A stretch of 64,000 nt of DNA, from NCBI RefSeq assembly GCF_014195655.1, contig NZ_JACICD010000004.1:248001-312000 (forward strand), given 5' to 3'. Shown here one piece after another: positions 26,327 through 34,509 of the stretch. The stretch's first letter is position 1; the number at the start of each line of letters is the position of its first letter. The position numbers and the translations under genes are program-made. The notes beneath the pieces were generated by a model. That model worked only from the letters and a program-made list of their open reading frames with translations, was not told where the DNA came from and did no database searches. The stretch comes from Ancylobacter tetraedralis (GTDB taxonomy: Bacteria; Pseudomonadota; Alphaproteobacteria; Rhizobiales; Xanthobacteraceae).

Positions 26327-26935
26327 TCAGGCCGTCGGTCGGGTTGCCTCGAAAGAAGGCACGCGTGCGGCAAACGCGTCCAGCCAGGCCACCAGCGCCG
26401 GATGGTCCTCGCGCCACACGCCGTGGAAGCGCAGGTCGAGATAGCCAAGCGCGCAGGCAAGCGCGATCTCGCCGATATTCGCCACCGCGCTCACATGCCC
26501 GGGCACCGGCGGGGCGGCTTCGAAGGCCCGTAGGGCCCGCGCCACCTTTCCCGCCTGATTGTCGATCCACGCGTCGCTGCGCGCCTCCTCGGCCCGGAAG
26601 CGCGTCTCGTAAACCTGCAGCAGCGCGGCATCCATCAGCCCGTCGGCGAGCGCCTGGGCCACCAGCACATCGAAGCGCGGCGCGCCGGACGACGGGATGA
26701 GGCAACCCCCGCCAGCCTGCGCGTCGAGATATTCGACGATCACGCGCGAATCGAACAGCGGCGCGCCATCCGCCCGCACCAGCACGGGGATCTTGCCGAG
26801 CGGGTTCTGGAGGCGCACCGAATCGGAGGGGTCGACGGTGTTGGCGGGCTCGATGTCGAGATGGATGCCGCACAGGACGGCGGCGATCTTGGCCTTGCGA
26901 CCGAACGGCGAGGCGGGAGACGAACGAAGCTGCAT
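26327..26935 (-). CDS. Glutathione S-transferase family protein
   Basis: The 202-residue protein has a thioredoxin-like N-terminal domain: MQLRSSPASPFGRKAKIAA, the cis-Pro GKIPVLV, and DSRVIVEYLDAQ. A helical C-terminal domain includes ANIGEIALACALGYLDLRF. The ATG at 26935 matches the usual family start, and an in-frame extension upstream is excluded. Substrates are unknown. Confidence 0.9.
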   Translation of the reverse strand: MQLRSSPASPFGRKAKIAAVLCGIHLDIEPANTVDPSDSVRLQNPLGKIPVLVRADGAPLFDSRVIVEYLDAQAGGGCLIPSSGAPRFDVLVAQALADGLMDAALLQVYETRFRAEEARSDAWIDNQAGKVARALRAFEAAPPVPGHVSAVANIGEIALACALGYLDLRFHGVWREDHPALVAWLDAFAARVPSFEATRPTA

Positions 26936-27038
26936 CGGAAATATCGCTGGCGATGGGCGCACGCCAAGGCGCGCCACAACGCGGTCCGGCGGTCGATCCC
27001 GGCGGGAACGGAATGTTCCAGCTTCACGGAGGGACTTA

Positions 27039-27254
27039 TCAGTCGGCCCGCTGCAGGTCGATTGCCTTCGGTCCCTTGCCGCGCTTGTCGGGTTCCATCT
27101 CGAAGCTCACCCGCTCGCCCTCGGCCAGCGTGCCGAGCCCCGAACGCGTGACCGCGGAGACATGGACGAACACGTCGCGCCCGCCATCATCGGGACGAAT
27201 GAAGCCGTAACCCTTTTCCGTGTTGAAGAATTTAATGGTACCCGTCGTCGCCAT
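27039..27254 (-). CDS. CspA-family cold-shock protein
   Basis: The 71-residue single cold-shock domain has RNP1 (KGYGFIRPD) and RNP2 (DVFVHVSAV) and the usual start TGTIKFFNTEKGYGF. It binds single-stranded RNA and DNA and acts as an RNA chaperone. The ATG at 27254 gives the standard length. The gap to rlmJ upstream is about 100 bp. Confidence 0.96.
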   Translation of the reverse strand: MATTGTIKFFNTEKGYGFIRPDDGGRDVFVHVSAVTRSGLGTLAEGERVSFEMEPDKRGKGPKAIDLQRAD

Positions 27255-27353
27255 GCGCCTCTCCCTCAAACCCCCGGACGGTTGCGTCCCCGTCCGCTGG
27301 GATCCTGTGGGAGCAGGAGCAAGCAAGACCGATGCCGGAGTTCGAAAGCGGAT

Positions 27354-28229
27354 TCAACGCTCCGGTGTGAGCCAGCCCATGCGCAGGCGGCCCTCGCCAT
27401 CGGTCGCCAGCACCCGCGTCAGGGCACTGAGCGCGGTGCGCAACTCCTCCGCGAGGGTGAAGGGCGGGTTGACGACGATCAGCCCGCAACCCGACATGGC
27501 GTCGATCTGACGTACGGCCCTCAGGTCGAACTGCACGTTGAGCGTTTTGGGAATGCGGGCCCGCTCGATCTCGCGGCGGAACGCATCGACGGCGCGCACG
27601 TCCTTGATCGGGTACCACAGCACATAGATGCCGGTCGCCCAGCGCCGATGCGCCTCGATCAGGCCCTCGGCCATGCGCTGGAATTCGCCGGGCTGCTCGA
27701 AGGGCGGGTCGATCAGCACCACGCCGCGCCGCTCCTTCGGCGGCAGATAGGCTTGCAAGGCCTGCCAGCCATCGGTCGCCAGCACCTTGGCGCGGCCGTC
27801 ACGGCCGACCGATTCGGCAAGCGCCGCCCGCACCCCCTCGACCGTCTCGCAGAAGATCAGCCGGTCCTGCGGCCGCGCCAGCGCCTGGGCGATGAGCGGA
27901 GAGCCGGGATAGCGGCGGAGCGCGCCCGCCAGCGTGACGTCGTCCGCCGCCGCCGGGTTGACCGCGCGCACCGCCGCCAGCCAGGGCTCCAGCAAGGTGG
28001 CGACGGCGGGCGGAAACTCGGCCGCGAGCACGGCGCCGATGCCGCCCTCCCATTCGCCGGTGCGCTGGGCTTCCTCGCCGTGGAGGTCGTAGAGCCCGGC
28101 GCCGGCATGGGTATCCAGCACGCGGAACGGCGCCTCCTTCTTCGCGAGATAGGCGAGGATGCGCACGAGCACGACATGCTTGACGACATCGGCGAAATTG
28201 CCGGCATGGAAGGCGTGGCGGTAATTCAT
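27354..28229 (-). CDS. rlmJ: 23S rRNA (adenine(2030)-N6)-methyltransferase RlmJ
   Basis: The 291-residue methyltransferase begins MNYRHAFHAGNFADVVKH, the RlmJ signature. A SAM-binding region FRVLDTHAGAGLYDL and the catalytic DPPF (VVLIDPPFEQPGEF) follow. It modifies A2030 of 23S rRNA. I take the ATG at 28229; a GTG two codons earlier is also in frame. Confidence 0.96.
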   Translation of the reverse strand: MNYRHAFHAGNFADVVKHVVLVRILAYLAKKEAPFRVLDTHAGAGLYDLHGEEAQRTGEWEGGIGAVLAAEFPPAVATLLEPWLAAVRAVNPAAADDVTLAGALRRYPGSPLIAQALARPQDRLIFCETVEGVRAALAESVGRDGRAKVLATDGWQALQAYLPPKERRGVVLIDPPFEQPGEFQRMAEGLIEAHRRWATGIYVLWYPIKDVRAVDAFRREIERARIPKTLNVQFDLRAVRQIDAMSGCGLIVVNPPFTLAEELRTALSALTRVLATDGEGRLRMGWLTPER

Positions 28230-28284
28230 CGGCACTCGTTCGTGGGGATCGTCACCGGGCCAAGCGAGCCGGCGCTCGCGATTC

Positions 28285-28974
28285 TCAGCCGCCGCGCGTT
28301 GGCGGCATCACCATGCGCGCGGTGCGGCAGGCCTGCCGGTCGACCTCGGCGCAGGGTGTGAAATCGAGTTGTGCGGTGAGGCAGATGCGCACCTCGGTGA
28401 GGCGGCGGCTGTGGCACTGCACCGCTATCATGTCGGCGGCCAGTCCCGGATTGGCGGCGCGGAAGGCGCCCTCCACCTCGTCCGGCGAGACGGTGCGATA
28501 CGCGTCCAGCCGCCGGAACGGTTCGGGAATCGTCACCTTGGCATAGGCCTCGCGCACGGTGGCGAAATAGGCCGTGGGGTCCACGCCCGCGCAGGTGCCG
28601 TGCTTGCGCCATTCGTGCAGCACGAGGGCGCGGCTCGGCATGATGTCGAGCATGCCGCGCAGCACGGGCTCCGGCACAAAGGGCGCCGGCGACTGGCAGG
28701 ATTCCGGCCAGCCGCGCTCATATTGCGGCCAGAGGCCATGCACGACGAAGGCGAAGGGGCGCGTGCGGGCACACTGGGCCGGCTCGGCCTTGTCGCCGCG
28801 CATTTCGCAATAGGTCGGAGACCAGGACAGCGACAGCACGTAATGATCGAACCGGCCGGGCTCCCCGCGTGTCTGCGCGAAAGCCGGGCCGCCGGCCAGC
28901 AGACATGCGACCAGCAGACCTGTAGCCCGCAGATATGCGACGAGCCGGAAATGCCCGCCGCGGGCCAGCCTCAC
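28285..28974 (-). CDS. Ribonuclease T2 family protein (secreted)
   Basis: The 229-residue protein has an N-terminal signal segment (LRATGLLVACLLAGGPAFAQ) and the two conserved active-site segments of RNase T2: VHGLWPQY (CAS I) and HEWRKHGTC (CAS II), each with a catalytic histidine. Six or more cysteines could form disulphides in the periplasm. The GTG start at 28974 overlaps the stop of the upstream gene as GTGA, so the two are translated together. It probably degrades RNA in the periplasm. Confidence 0.9.
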   Translation of the reverse strand: MRLARGGHFRLVAYLRATGLLVACLLAGGPAFAQTRGEPGRFDHYVLSLSWSPTYCEMRGDKAEPAQCARTRPFAFVVHGLWPQYERGWPESCQSPAPFVPEPVLRGMLDIMPSRALVLHEWRKHGTCAGVDPTAYFATVREAYAKVTIPEPFRRLDAYRTVSPDEVEGAFRAANPGLAADMIAVQCHSRRLTEVRICLTAQLDFTPCAEVDRQACRTARMVMPPTRGG

Positions 28975-29525
28975 GGCTGCGCCATGCGGCAGTTCGGCGC
29001 GTAGGTCCACGAGCGGTCGAAGCCCTCGACGCACCATTCCACGCCCCAGGAGAAGCTCTGGAAGCCGCCATCCTCGATCAGCGAATAATAGATGGTGTGG
29101 CGCGCCGGATGGACCATGGTGCTGCCGGCCGCCTTGCCGCCATTATACTGGGCGGGGGCGTGAGGCACCGGGCCTTCGGTACCGGAAATGACGACCTCGG
29201 CCGAGCAATAGCGGCGGGGAATGTATTCCTCGCCCCACGGCCGGAACGCGATCTCGCGCACATGGTCGAAGCTGTCGATCTTCAGCGACGAGTTCCAGAA
29301 GCGCGATTCGGTGGTGGCGAAGCGGCCGCGAATCTCGGAGATGGCGGCCGGCAGATCGCAGGCCGGCACCTTGCCGCTATAATTGGGCCCCGACAGCCAG
29401 AAGTTCTTTTCAAAGAAATTGGCCGCCTGCGCCGAGGCCAGGGACGAAGCCAGCATGGCAACGGCCGCCGCGCCCGTCACGACCTTACGCAGCAGACCAG
29501 TCGCTTCGTTCCGTTCAGCACGCAT
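28971..29525 (-). CDS. Hypothetical secreted protein coupled to RNase T2
   Basis: The 184-residue protein has a signal peptide (VVTGAAAVAMLASSLASAQA) and a mature part with four cysteines (CDLPAAI, YCSAEVVIS, EWCVEGFDR, NCRMAQP) and conserved-looking SFDHVREIAFRPWGEEYIPRRY. It resembles DUF-type periplasmic proteins of Rhizobiales, but I cannot name the family with confidence. The GTGA overlap with the RNase T2 gene suggests a related periplasmic function. ATG at 29525. Confidence 0.75.
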   Translation of the reverse strand: MRAERNEATGLLRKVVTGAAAVAMLASSLASAQAANFFEKNFWLSGPNYSGKVPACDLPAAISEIRGRFATTESRFWNSSLKIDSFDHVREIAFRPWGEEYIPRRYCSAEVVISGTEGPVPHAPAQYNGGKAAGSTMVHPARHTIYYSLIEDGGFQSFSWGVEWCVEGFDRSWTYAPNCRMAQP

Positions 29526-29647
29526 CCTACGTCTCCCAAGCCCTTTGCCGCGAAGATGCGTCGCCCGCGTCAAGCGGTCAATAACGGCAAGGACACACCT
29601 TCAGATAATCTGCAATCGCCGAGAAGCTGCATTCCGACACGCCGAGG

Positions 29648-30001
29648 TCAGATCAGCCGAATGACGTATAATTTGCGCGTGGTCTCGACGACTTCCCACA
29701 CGCCCTTGAAGCCCGGCCGTATCACAAAGCTGTCGCCCGCGTTCAGCGTCACCGGCGGCTCGCCGTCCTCGCGCAGGATCGTGACTCCGGACGTGAGAGT
29801 GCAGAATTCCCATTCCTCATAGTCCACTCGCCAGGCACCGGGCGACGATTCCCAGACGCCGGCAAACAGCGCGCCGTCCGGTAGGGTCTCGGCATTCCAG
29901 GTGAGGTGGCGTGGATCGCCCGCGACGATGCGGTCGGCCGGCGGTGCCGTCTCCTCCGGCTCGCCGAGGGTCTCAGGGGTAAAACGCAGCAGGAAGGACA
30001 T
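29648..30001 (-). CDS. Cupin domain-containing protein (DUF861/cupin_3)
   Basis: The 117-residue single cupin has WESSPGAWRVDYEEWEFCTL followed by GVTILREDGEPPVTLNAGDSFVIRPGFKGVWEV, the cupin_3 pattern related to (S)-ureidoglycine aminohydrolase-like proteins. Cupins of this subfamily often sit with purine or amide degradation genes, and here the next gene upstream on the same strand is an NCS2 permease. A 119-bp gap means co-transcription is possible but not certain. Confidence 0.85.
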   Translation of the reverse strand: MSFLLRFTPETLGEPEETAPPADRIVAGDPRHLTWNAETLPDGALFAGVWESSPGAWRVDYEEWEFCTLTSGVTILREDGEPPVTLNAGDSFVIRPGFKGVWEVVETTRKLYVIRLI

Positions 30002-30120
30002 GCGAACCTCGGCCGGCAGAAGGGCGGGGGATGGAACAAGAGCGGCGCGGCCATCCTGTGCGATGCGCCGCGCCGTCTCAAGCCGCTTCGATCCGCCCCC
30101 GGATCAACGAAGCGGAAGGC

Positions 30121-31737
30121 TTATTCCGCAGGGGCCGGCTGGGCTCCCTCCGGCAGGGTCTCCACCGGCGCCGATGCCGTCACCTCCATGCGGGAGCACA
30201 CGAACAGGAACCCGGCGACGATGAGATAGGCCACGGATACACCGGGCGTGACAGCGAAGCCCACGGTTTCCCCGTGCATGAAGCCGAAGAACGTCAGCAC
30301 CGCGCCGGCCAGCGCAAATGCCGAGGCCTGTACGAACTGGCGTTCCACGACGAACACGGCAATCGCGCCCAGCACCAGCCCGACCAGGATGGCACCACCC
30401 CCCATTACCTCAAGTCCATGGTAAAGCACACCGACAGCCCCAAGCTTGTCAAGGCCGAGCGCGGCGGCCGAGGTGCCGGCCACGGCGAGCGAATTGTCGA
30501 TGAGCAGCTTGGCCCAGGCGGCCAGGTGCGGCGACAGCGCCAGCACGATGGCGGGTGCGTGCTTGCTCGGCGTGGTCTGGAACGCCTGCGCGCCGATGAG
30601 CATGCCGATATAGAGCAGGATGGGCGAGATCGCGACGACCGGGATCAGCGCCAGCAGCAGCGCGATGATGCCGAACCAGGAGAGCACGATCACCATCAGG
30701 CCGGTGGCGACGGAATAGCCGATGCGCCCGCCCATGGATTTCCAGCCGGGGTGGCCGATATAGACCGCGTTGATGAAGGGGTTGCCCATCAGGCAGCCGA
30801 TGAGGCTCACCACGCCGTCGGCGGTCAGCACGCGGGTCGTGGGGTAATGGTCGCCCGCCGCTTCGGCGCTCTCCACATTGTCCATCGCCTCGACCAGGTC
30901 GTAGATGCCGAAGGGGATGGCGGTGACGAGGATGACGCCGAGATATTTGAAGCCGTGGAACACGTGATCCACAGCCGGTAGCGGGACGGAAAAGCCGAAG
31001 CTGGAGAAGGCCGCGCCGACCTTGTCGACGCTCATGCCGCCATAGTTGAGGCCGAGCGCGGTGGAGCCCCAGGCGATGATCATGCCCACCGCGATGGCCA
31101 CCAGCCCGGCGGGAATGCCCTTCGGGTATTTCACGCCGCCAAACCAGCTCACCATGATGATGGCGAAGCAGGTGAGGCCGATGACCGGCGTGGTGAAGAT
31201 CTCGAAGGCCGGGCGCATGGCGATGAAGGCGATGGACACGCCCGCCAGCGTGCCGAGCAGCGCCGCGCGCGGGGTGATGCGGCGGATCCACGGGGCGACA
31301 AAGCCGCCGATCATGAGGATGAAGCTCTGGAAGAACACCCAGACCAGGCCGGCTTCCCAGCCCTGGATGGGGTCGCCCGTGGCAGCCCCGATCGGCAGCA
31401 TGATGACGAAGGTGACGACGAACATGTGCGGCACCGAAATGCCCGAGGGCAGGGCGCAGACGTCGTCGCGGCCGGTCTTCTTGGCCAGCTGGTAGCCAAG
31501 CCAGGCATAATAGCTGGTGGACAGGAACATCATCAGCCCGACCGCCGGCAGGATGCGGCCGAACACGATCTCCGGCGGCATCTTCAGCACGAATTGCAGC
31601 AGGCCGGTGAGCACCAGCATGTTGACGAGAATGTTGGTGCCGAAGCCGAACAGGGCATTCCAGTCACCCCGGGTCCACAGGGTCGGCCGCATGCCGATTC
31701 GGGAAGGTGAAATTGGGATCATCTCACTGGCGGACAT
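30121..31737 (-). CDS. NCS2-type nucleobase/xanthine-uracil permease-like transporter
   Basis: The 538-residue protein has about 12-14 hydrophobic segments and the layout of nucleobase-ascorbate (NCS2) and AzgA-like permeases, with VCALPSGISVPHMFVV early and GNPFINAVYIGHPGWKSMGGRIGYSVATG in the transport core. I choose the ATG at 31737, which has AAGGGG at good spacing; an ATG three codons upstream abuts that same site. It lies 126 bp downstream of a biuret-hydrolase-like gene on the same strand, so it may import a nitrogen-rich ring or amide compound. The substrate is inference. Confidence 0.85.
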   Translation of the reverse strand: MSASEMIPISPSRIGMRPTLWTRGDWNALFGFGTNILVNMLVLTGLLQFVLKMPPEIVFGRILPAVGLMMFLSTSYYAWLGYQLAKKTGRDDVCALPSGISVPHMFVVTFVIMLPIGAATGDPIQGWEAGLVWVFFQSFILMIGGFVAPWIRRITPRAALLGTLAGVSIAFIAMRPAFEIFTTPVIGLTCFAIIMVSWFGGVKYPKGIPAGLVAIAVGMIIAWGSTALGLNYGGMSVDKVGAAFSSFGFSVPLPAVDHVFHGFKYLGVILVTAIPFGIYDLVEAMDNVESAEAAGDHYPTTRVLTADGVVSLIGCLMGNPFINAVYIGHPGWKSMGGRIGYSVATGLMVIVLSWFGIIALLLALIPVVAISPILLYIGMLIGAQAFQTTPSKHAPAIVLALSPHLAAWAKLLIDNSLAVAGTSAAALGLDKLGAVGVLYHGLEVMGGGAILVGLVLGAIAVFVVERQFVQASAFALAGAVLTFFGFMHGETVGFAVTPGVSVAYLIVAGFLFVCSRMEVTASAPVETLPEGAQPAPAE

Positions 31738-31862
31738 GGACTTCATCCCCTTTGAAAATGGTGTCGAGCGTGAGGGCGCGAGCGGAAACGGTTGGATCGG
31801 CGGGGCGACGCGGGCGCCGTTCGGACGGCGATGCGCAGGCCCCGATACTCAGGTCCCGGTAC

Positions 31863-32549
31863 TCAGGCGGCTTCGGCCTTGTTGGCGAGCGCGGCGGTGA
31901 GTGCCGATGAGCCCGACACCCAGCCGAAGATGCCGCCCTGGGCCTTGATCATTTCAAGGCCGATGCGGTGGAATTCCGGGAAATAGGAGGCGCAGCAATC
32001 GGCCAGCGCGACGCAGCGATAGCCGCGGTCATTGCCCTCGCGGATGGTGGTGTGGACGCAGACCTCGGTGGTGACGCCGGCGACCAGCAGCGTGTCGATG
32101 CCGCGATTCTTCAGGATGATCTCGAGGTCGGTCTGGTAGAAGGCGCCCTTGCCGGGCTTGTCGAGCACGACCTCGCCGGGAGCGGGGTAGAGTTCGGCGA
32201 TGATATCGTGGCCGGGTTCGCCGCGGATGAGAATCCGCCCCATCGGCCCGGCGCAGCCGATCCGCGCCGTCGGCGCGCCGCGCTCGACCTTGGCCGGGGG
32301 CGCGTCCGCCATGTCCGGGCGGTGGCCCTCACGGGTGTGGATGACCAGCAGGCCGGCCGCGCGGGCGGCCGCCAGTGCCGCCTGGCACGGGCCCACCGCC
32401 GCCTGAAGCAGCGACACGTCATTGCCAAGCGTTTCACCGAAGCCGCCCGGCTCGAGAAAATCGCGCTGCATGTCGATGATGACCAGCGCGGCACGCGCGG
32501 GGTGGAAGGCGAGCGGGGCGGGTTCGGCGGCGAGTAGGCTTTCGGGCAT
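31863..32549 (-). CDS. Isochorismatase-fold cysteine hydrolase, biuret-hydrolase-like
   Basis: The 228-residue enzyme has the isochorismatase-fold triad: Asp in [11 protein letters not shown], Lys in [10 protein letters not shown], Cys in [11 protein letters not shown]. Segments [42 protein letters not shown] and KAQGGIFG closely resemble what I recall of characterised biuret hydrolase (BiuH), so an amide hydrolase acting on biuret, triuret or a similar ureido compound is likely. The start ATG at 32549 has GGAG upstream. An NCS2 permease and a cupin follow on the same strand. Confidence 0.85.
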   Translation of the reverse strand: MPESLLAAEPAPLAFHPARAALVIIDMQRDFLEPGGFGETLGNDVSLLQAAVGPCQAALAAARAAGLLVIHTREGHRPDMADAPPAKVERGAPTARIGCAGPMGRILIRGEPGHDIIAELYPAPGEVVLDKPGKGAFYQTDLEIILKNRGIDTLLVAGVTTEVCVHTTIREGNDRGYRCVALADCCASYFPEFHRIGLEMIKAQGGIFGWVSGSSALTAALANKAEAA

Positions 32550-32848
32550 GGGCGGCTCCGCGTGAAGGCGATCCTATTGCATACATTGATGCATGCATAA
32601 CGCGTGCCACAAGTTTACTTAGGTTTCGTTGTTAAAAAGATAAGTTATATCAATAAGTTATTTAGTTGAACTCTTGGCCATTCCGAAGTGAGGTTACGGG
32701 CCCGAAGGGCTGGGCATTTCAGATATGCATAAAACATAGGCATTTTATGCGAGCCAGTTGCCGTGTGATTGGCCCGCACAAAATACCGATTGAGTGTTCT
32801 CACGAAATATTGCACGTTTAACGTGTATTTTGCATATTGGGGGCTGCA
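32550..32848. promoter_or_regulatory. AT-rich divergent control region with three palindromes
   Basis: This 299-bp region is much richer in A and T than its surroundings. It holds ATGCATGCAT (near 32590), GCATAAAA-N8-TTTTATGC (32727-32750) and CACGTT-T-AACGTG (32813-32825). It separates the biuret-hydrolase-like operon from an orphan lipoprotein gene and probably binds one or more regulators. The promoters cannot be placed exactly. Confidence 0.55.
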
Positions 32849-33508
32849 ATGAACGCGTTGGGTCTGGTTGCCGTCGTGTTGGGATTGTGCGTCGGGGGAT
32901 GCGCAAATGGAGTTGTCCCGGGAGCGAGAGATATCGAGCCGCCAACGACGGGCGTGTATGTCGGCGGGCTCTACAAGCCCCTCGGCACATCGTTGAGCCG
33001 GTCGGGGCCGGTAAATCTAGGCAGGATATGCGTTGTTTCCCGCACACTGGCCGAATTCGGCGTCAGCCCCCCGCAAGGAGAGACGGTCAGTGACATCGAC
33101 CTCCTGCGCACGCGAAAACTTTCGGCGGCAGTCGCGCAGCTGAATACGGCGATAGGGCAGGCCGGCCTGTCGGGCGATATTTCAAGCTACTACGAGTATA
33201 AGATCGTCAATGCGACATCCTACGATATCGACCTGACCTCCGCTGCCGTGGTCTTCGAAAAATTGATGAAGCAGCCGGGCTGCCGGCAGGAGGTGGCGAA
33301 ACAGGCCGCGGACGGCAAGGTGTATCAGGTGACGAAGGCCTATGTGGGCGACATCGTTTTCCGGCGGAAGACCGGCGGCAACCTGTCGGGCACGCTGAGC
33401 CCGGCCGCCGTCCAGGCGGCGCTGGCGGCCGATACGGACCTTCGTTTCAGCGGCAAGGGGCTGGTTTTCGCCTTTGTCGCGGAGAAACGTACGGCTGCGG
33501 GGTACTGA
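32849..33508 (+). CDS. Predicted lipoprotein of unknown function
   Basis: The 219-residue protein has a type II signal peptide with lipobox V-G-G-C (Cys18). The mature part alternates polar and hydrophobic residues (YYEYKIVNATSYDIDLTSAAVVFEKL) and includes KVYQVTKAYVGDIVFRRKTGGN. I recognise no family. It sits alone behind an AT-rich region and before an unrelated phosphodiesterase gene, which suggests acquisition by transfer. ATG at 32849 with a G-rich ribosome-binding site. Confidence 0.75.
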   Translation: MNALGLVAVVLGLCVGGCANGVVPGARDIEPPTTGVYVGGLYKPLGTSLSRSGPVNLGRICVVSRTLAEFGVSPPQGETVSDIDLLRTRKLSAAVAQLNTAIGQAGLSGDISSYYEYKIVNATSYDIDLTSAAVVFEKLMKQPGCRQEVAKQAADGKVYQVTKAYVGDIVFRRKTGGNLSGTLSPAAVQAALAADTDLRFSGKGLVFAFVAEKRTAAGY

Positions 33509-33647
33509 CGCGCCCGCCGGCTCCTCCGCTGGCCAGCGCCCACGCTCCATGTCCGCGTATGGCAGTCGACGCCACGCCTGCCATACGCAGCCTTGCCAAA
33601 GTCCCGACGGGCGGCCACACAATCGGTTGCCCGTTGAAGGACAGATC

Positions 33648-34445
33648 ATGCTCATCGCCCACCTTTCCGACCCGCATGTGCGGCCGCGCGGCCAGCTCTA
33701 CCAGGGCGTGGTCGATTCCAATGCCATGTTCGAGGCCGCGCTGGCGCAACTCGATGCGCTCGATCCGCGCCCCGATCTGGTGCTGCTCACCGGCGATGTG
33801 GTCGACGAAGGCACGGCGGAGGAATATGCGGTCGCGAGCCAGATGCTGGCGGATATCGGGCTGCCGCTGCTGGTCATTCCCGGCAATCACGACGAGCGGG
33901 AGGCGTTTCGCGCCTGCTTCAAAGCCCATGCGCATCTGCCGGCTACCGGGCCGCTGCATTTCGCGGTGGGCGAGCATGGCCCGGTGCGCATCGTCGCGCT
34001 CGACGTCACCCCGCCCGGCGAGCACCATGGCGAGTTCGATGACGCCACCGCCTTCTGGCTGGAGGCGACGCTGGCCGCCGAGCCGGAGCGGCCGACGCTG
34101 GTGATGATGCACCAGCCGCCCTTCGCCAGCGGCATCCCCTATATCGACGATTATAGTTGCCGCGGCGGCGAGCGCCTCGCCGCCATCATCGCTCGTCATC
34201 CCCAGGTCGAGCGCGTGCTGTGCGGCCATATCCATCGCTTCATGCAGTTGCGCTTCGGCGGCACGATGCTGCTGACGGCGCCGAGCACCACCACCGCCAT
34301 CGCCCTGCGCCTCGCCCCCGATGCCGAGCCGGCCTCCTATGTCGAGCCTCCGGCCATGCTGCTGCACCAGTGGCGGCCGGGCACCGGGCTGGTCACGCAT
34401 TTCGTGCCGATCGGGCGCTTTGCCGGGCCGTTCGATTTCTTCTGA
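33648..34445 (+). CDS. Metallophosphoesterase (GpdQ/Icc-like phosphodiesterase)
   Basis: The 265-residue enzyme has the calcineurin-like dinuclear metal motifs: [10 protein letters not shown] (D-x-H), [10 protein letters not shown] (GD), IPGNHDERE (GNHD) and CGHIHRF (GHxH). This set and length match class III cyclic-nucleotide or glycerophosphodiester phosphodiesterases such as GpdQ; the exact substrate is open. The ATG at 33648 has AAGGA upstream and begins the domain directly ([10 protein letters not shown]). uvrB follows 64 bp downstream. Confidence 0.88.
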   Translation: MLIAHLSDPHVRPRGQLYQGVVDSNAMFEAALAQLDALDPRPDLVLLTGDVVDEGTAEEYAVASQMLADIGLPLLVIPGNHDEREAFRACFKAHAHLPATGPLHFAVGEHGPVRIVALDVTPPGEHHGEFDDATAFWLEATLAAEPERPTLVMMHQPPFASGIPYIDDYSCRGGERLAAIIARHPQVERVLCGHIHRFMQLRFGGTMLLTAPSTTTAIALRLAPDAEPASYVEPPAMLLHQWRPGTGLVTHFVPIGRFAGPFDFF

Positions 34446-34509
34446 GCGAGGTCTTCGCCGACGCGTCGCCGCTCTTCCATCGGCGGGGTGGACGCCCCAT
34501 ATTCGCGCC

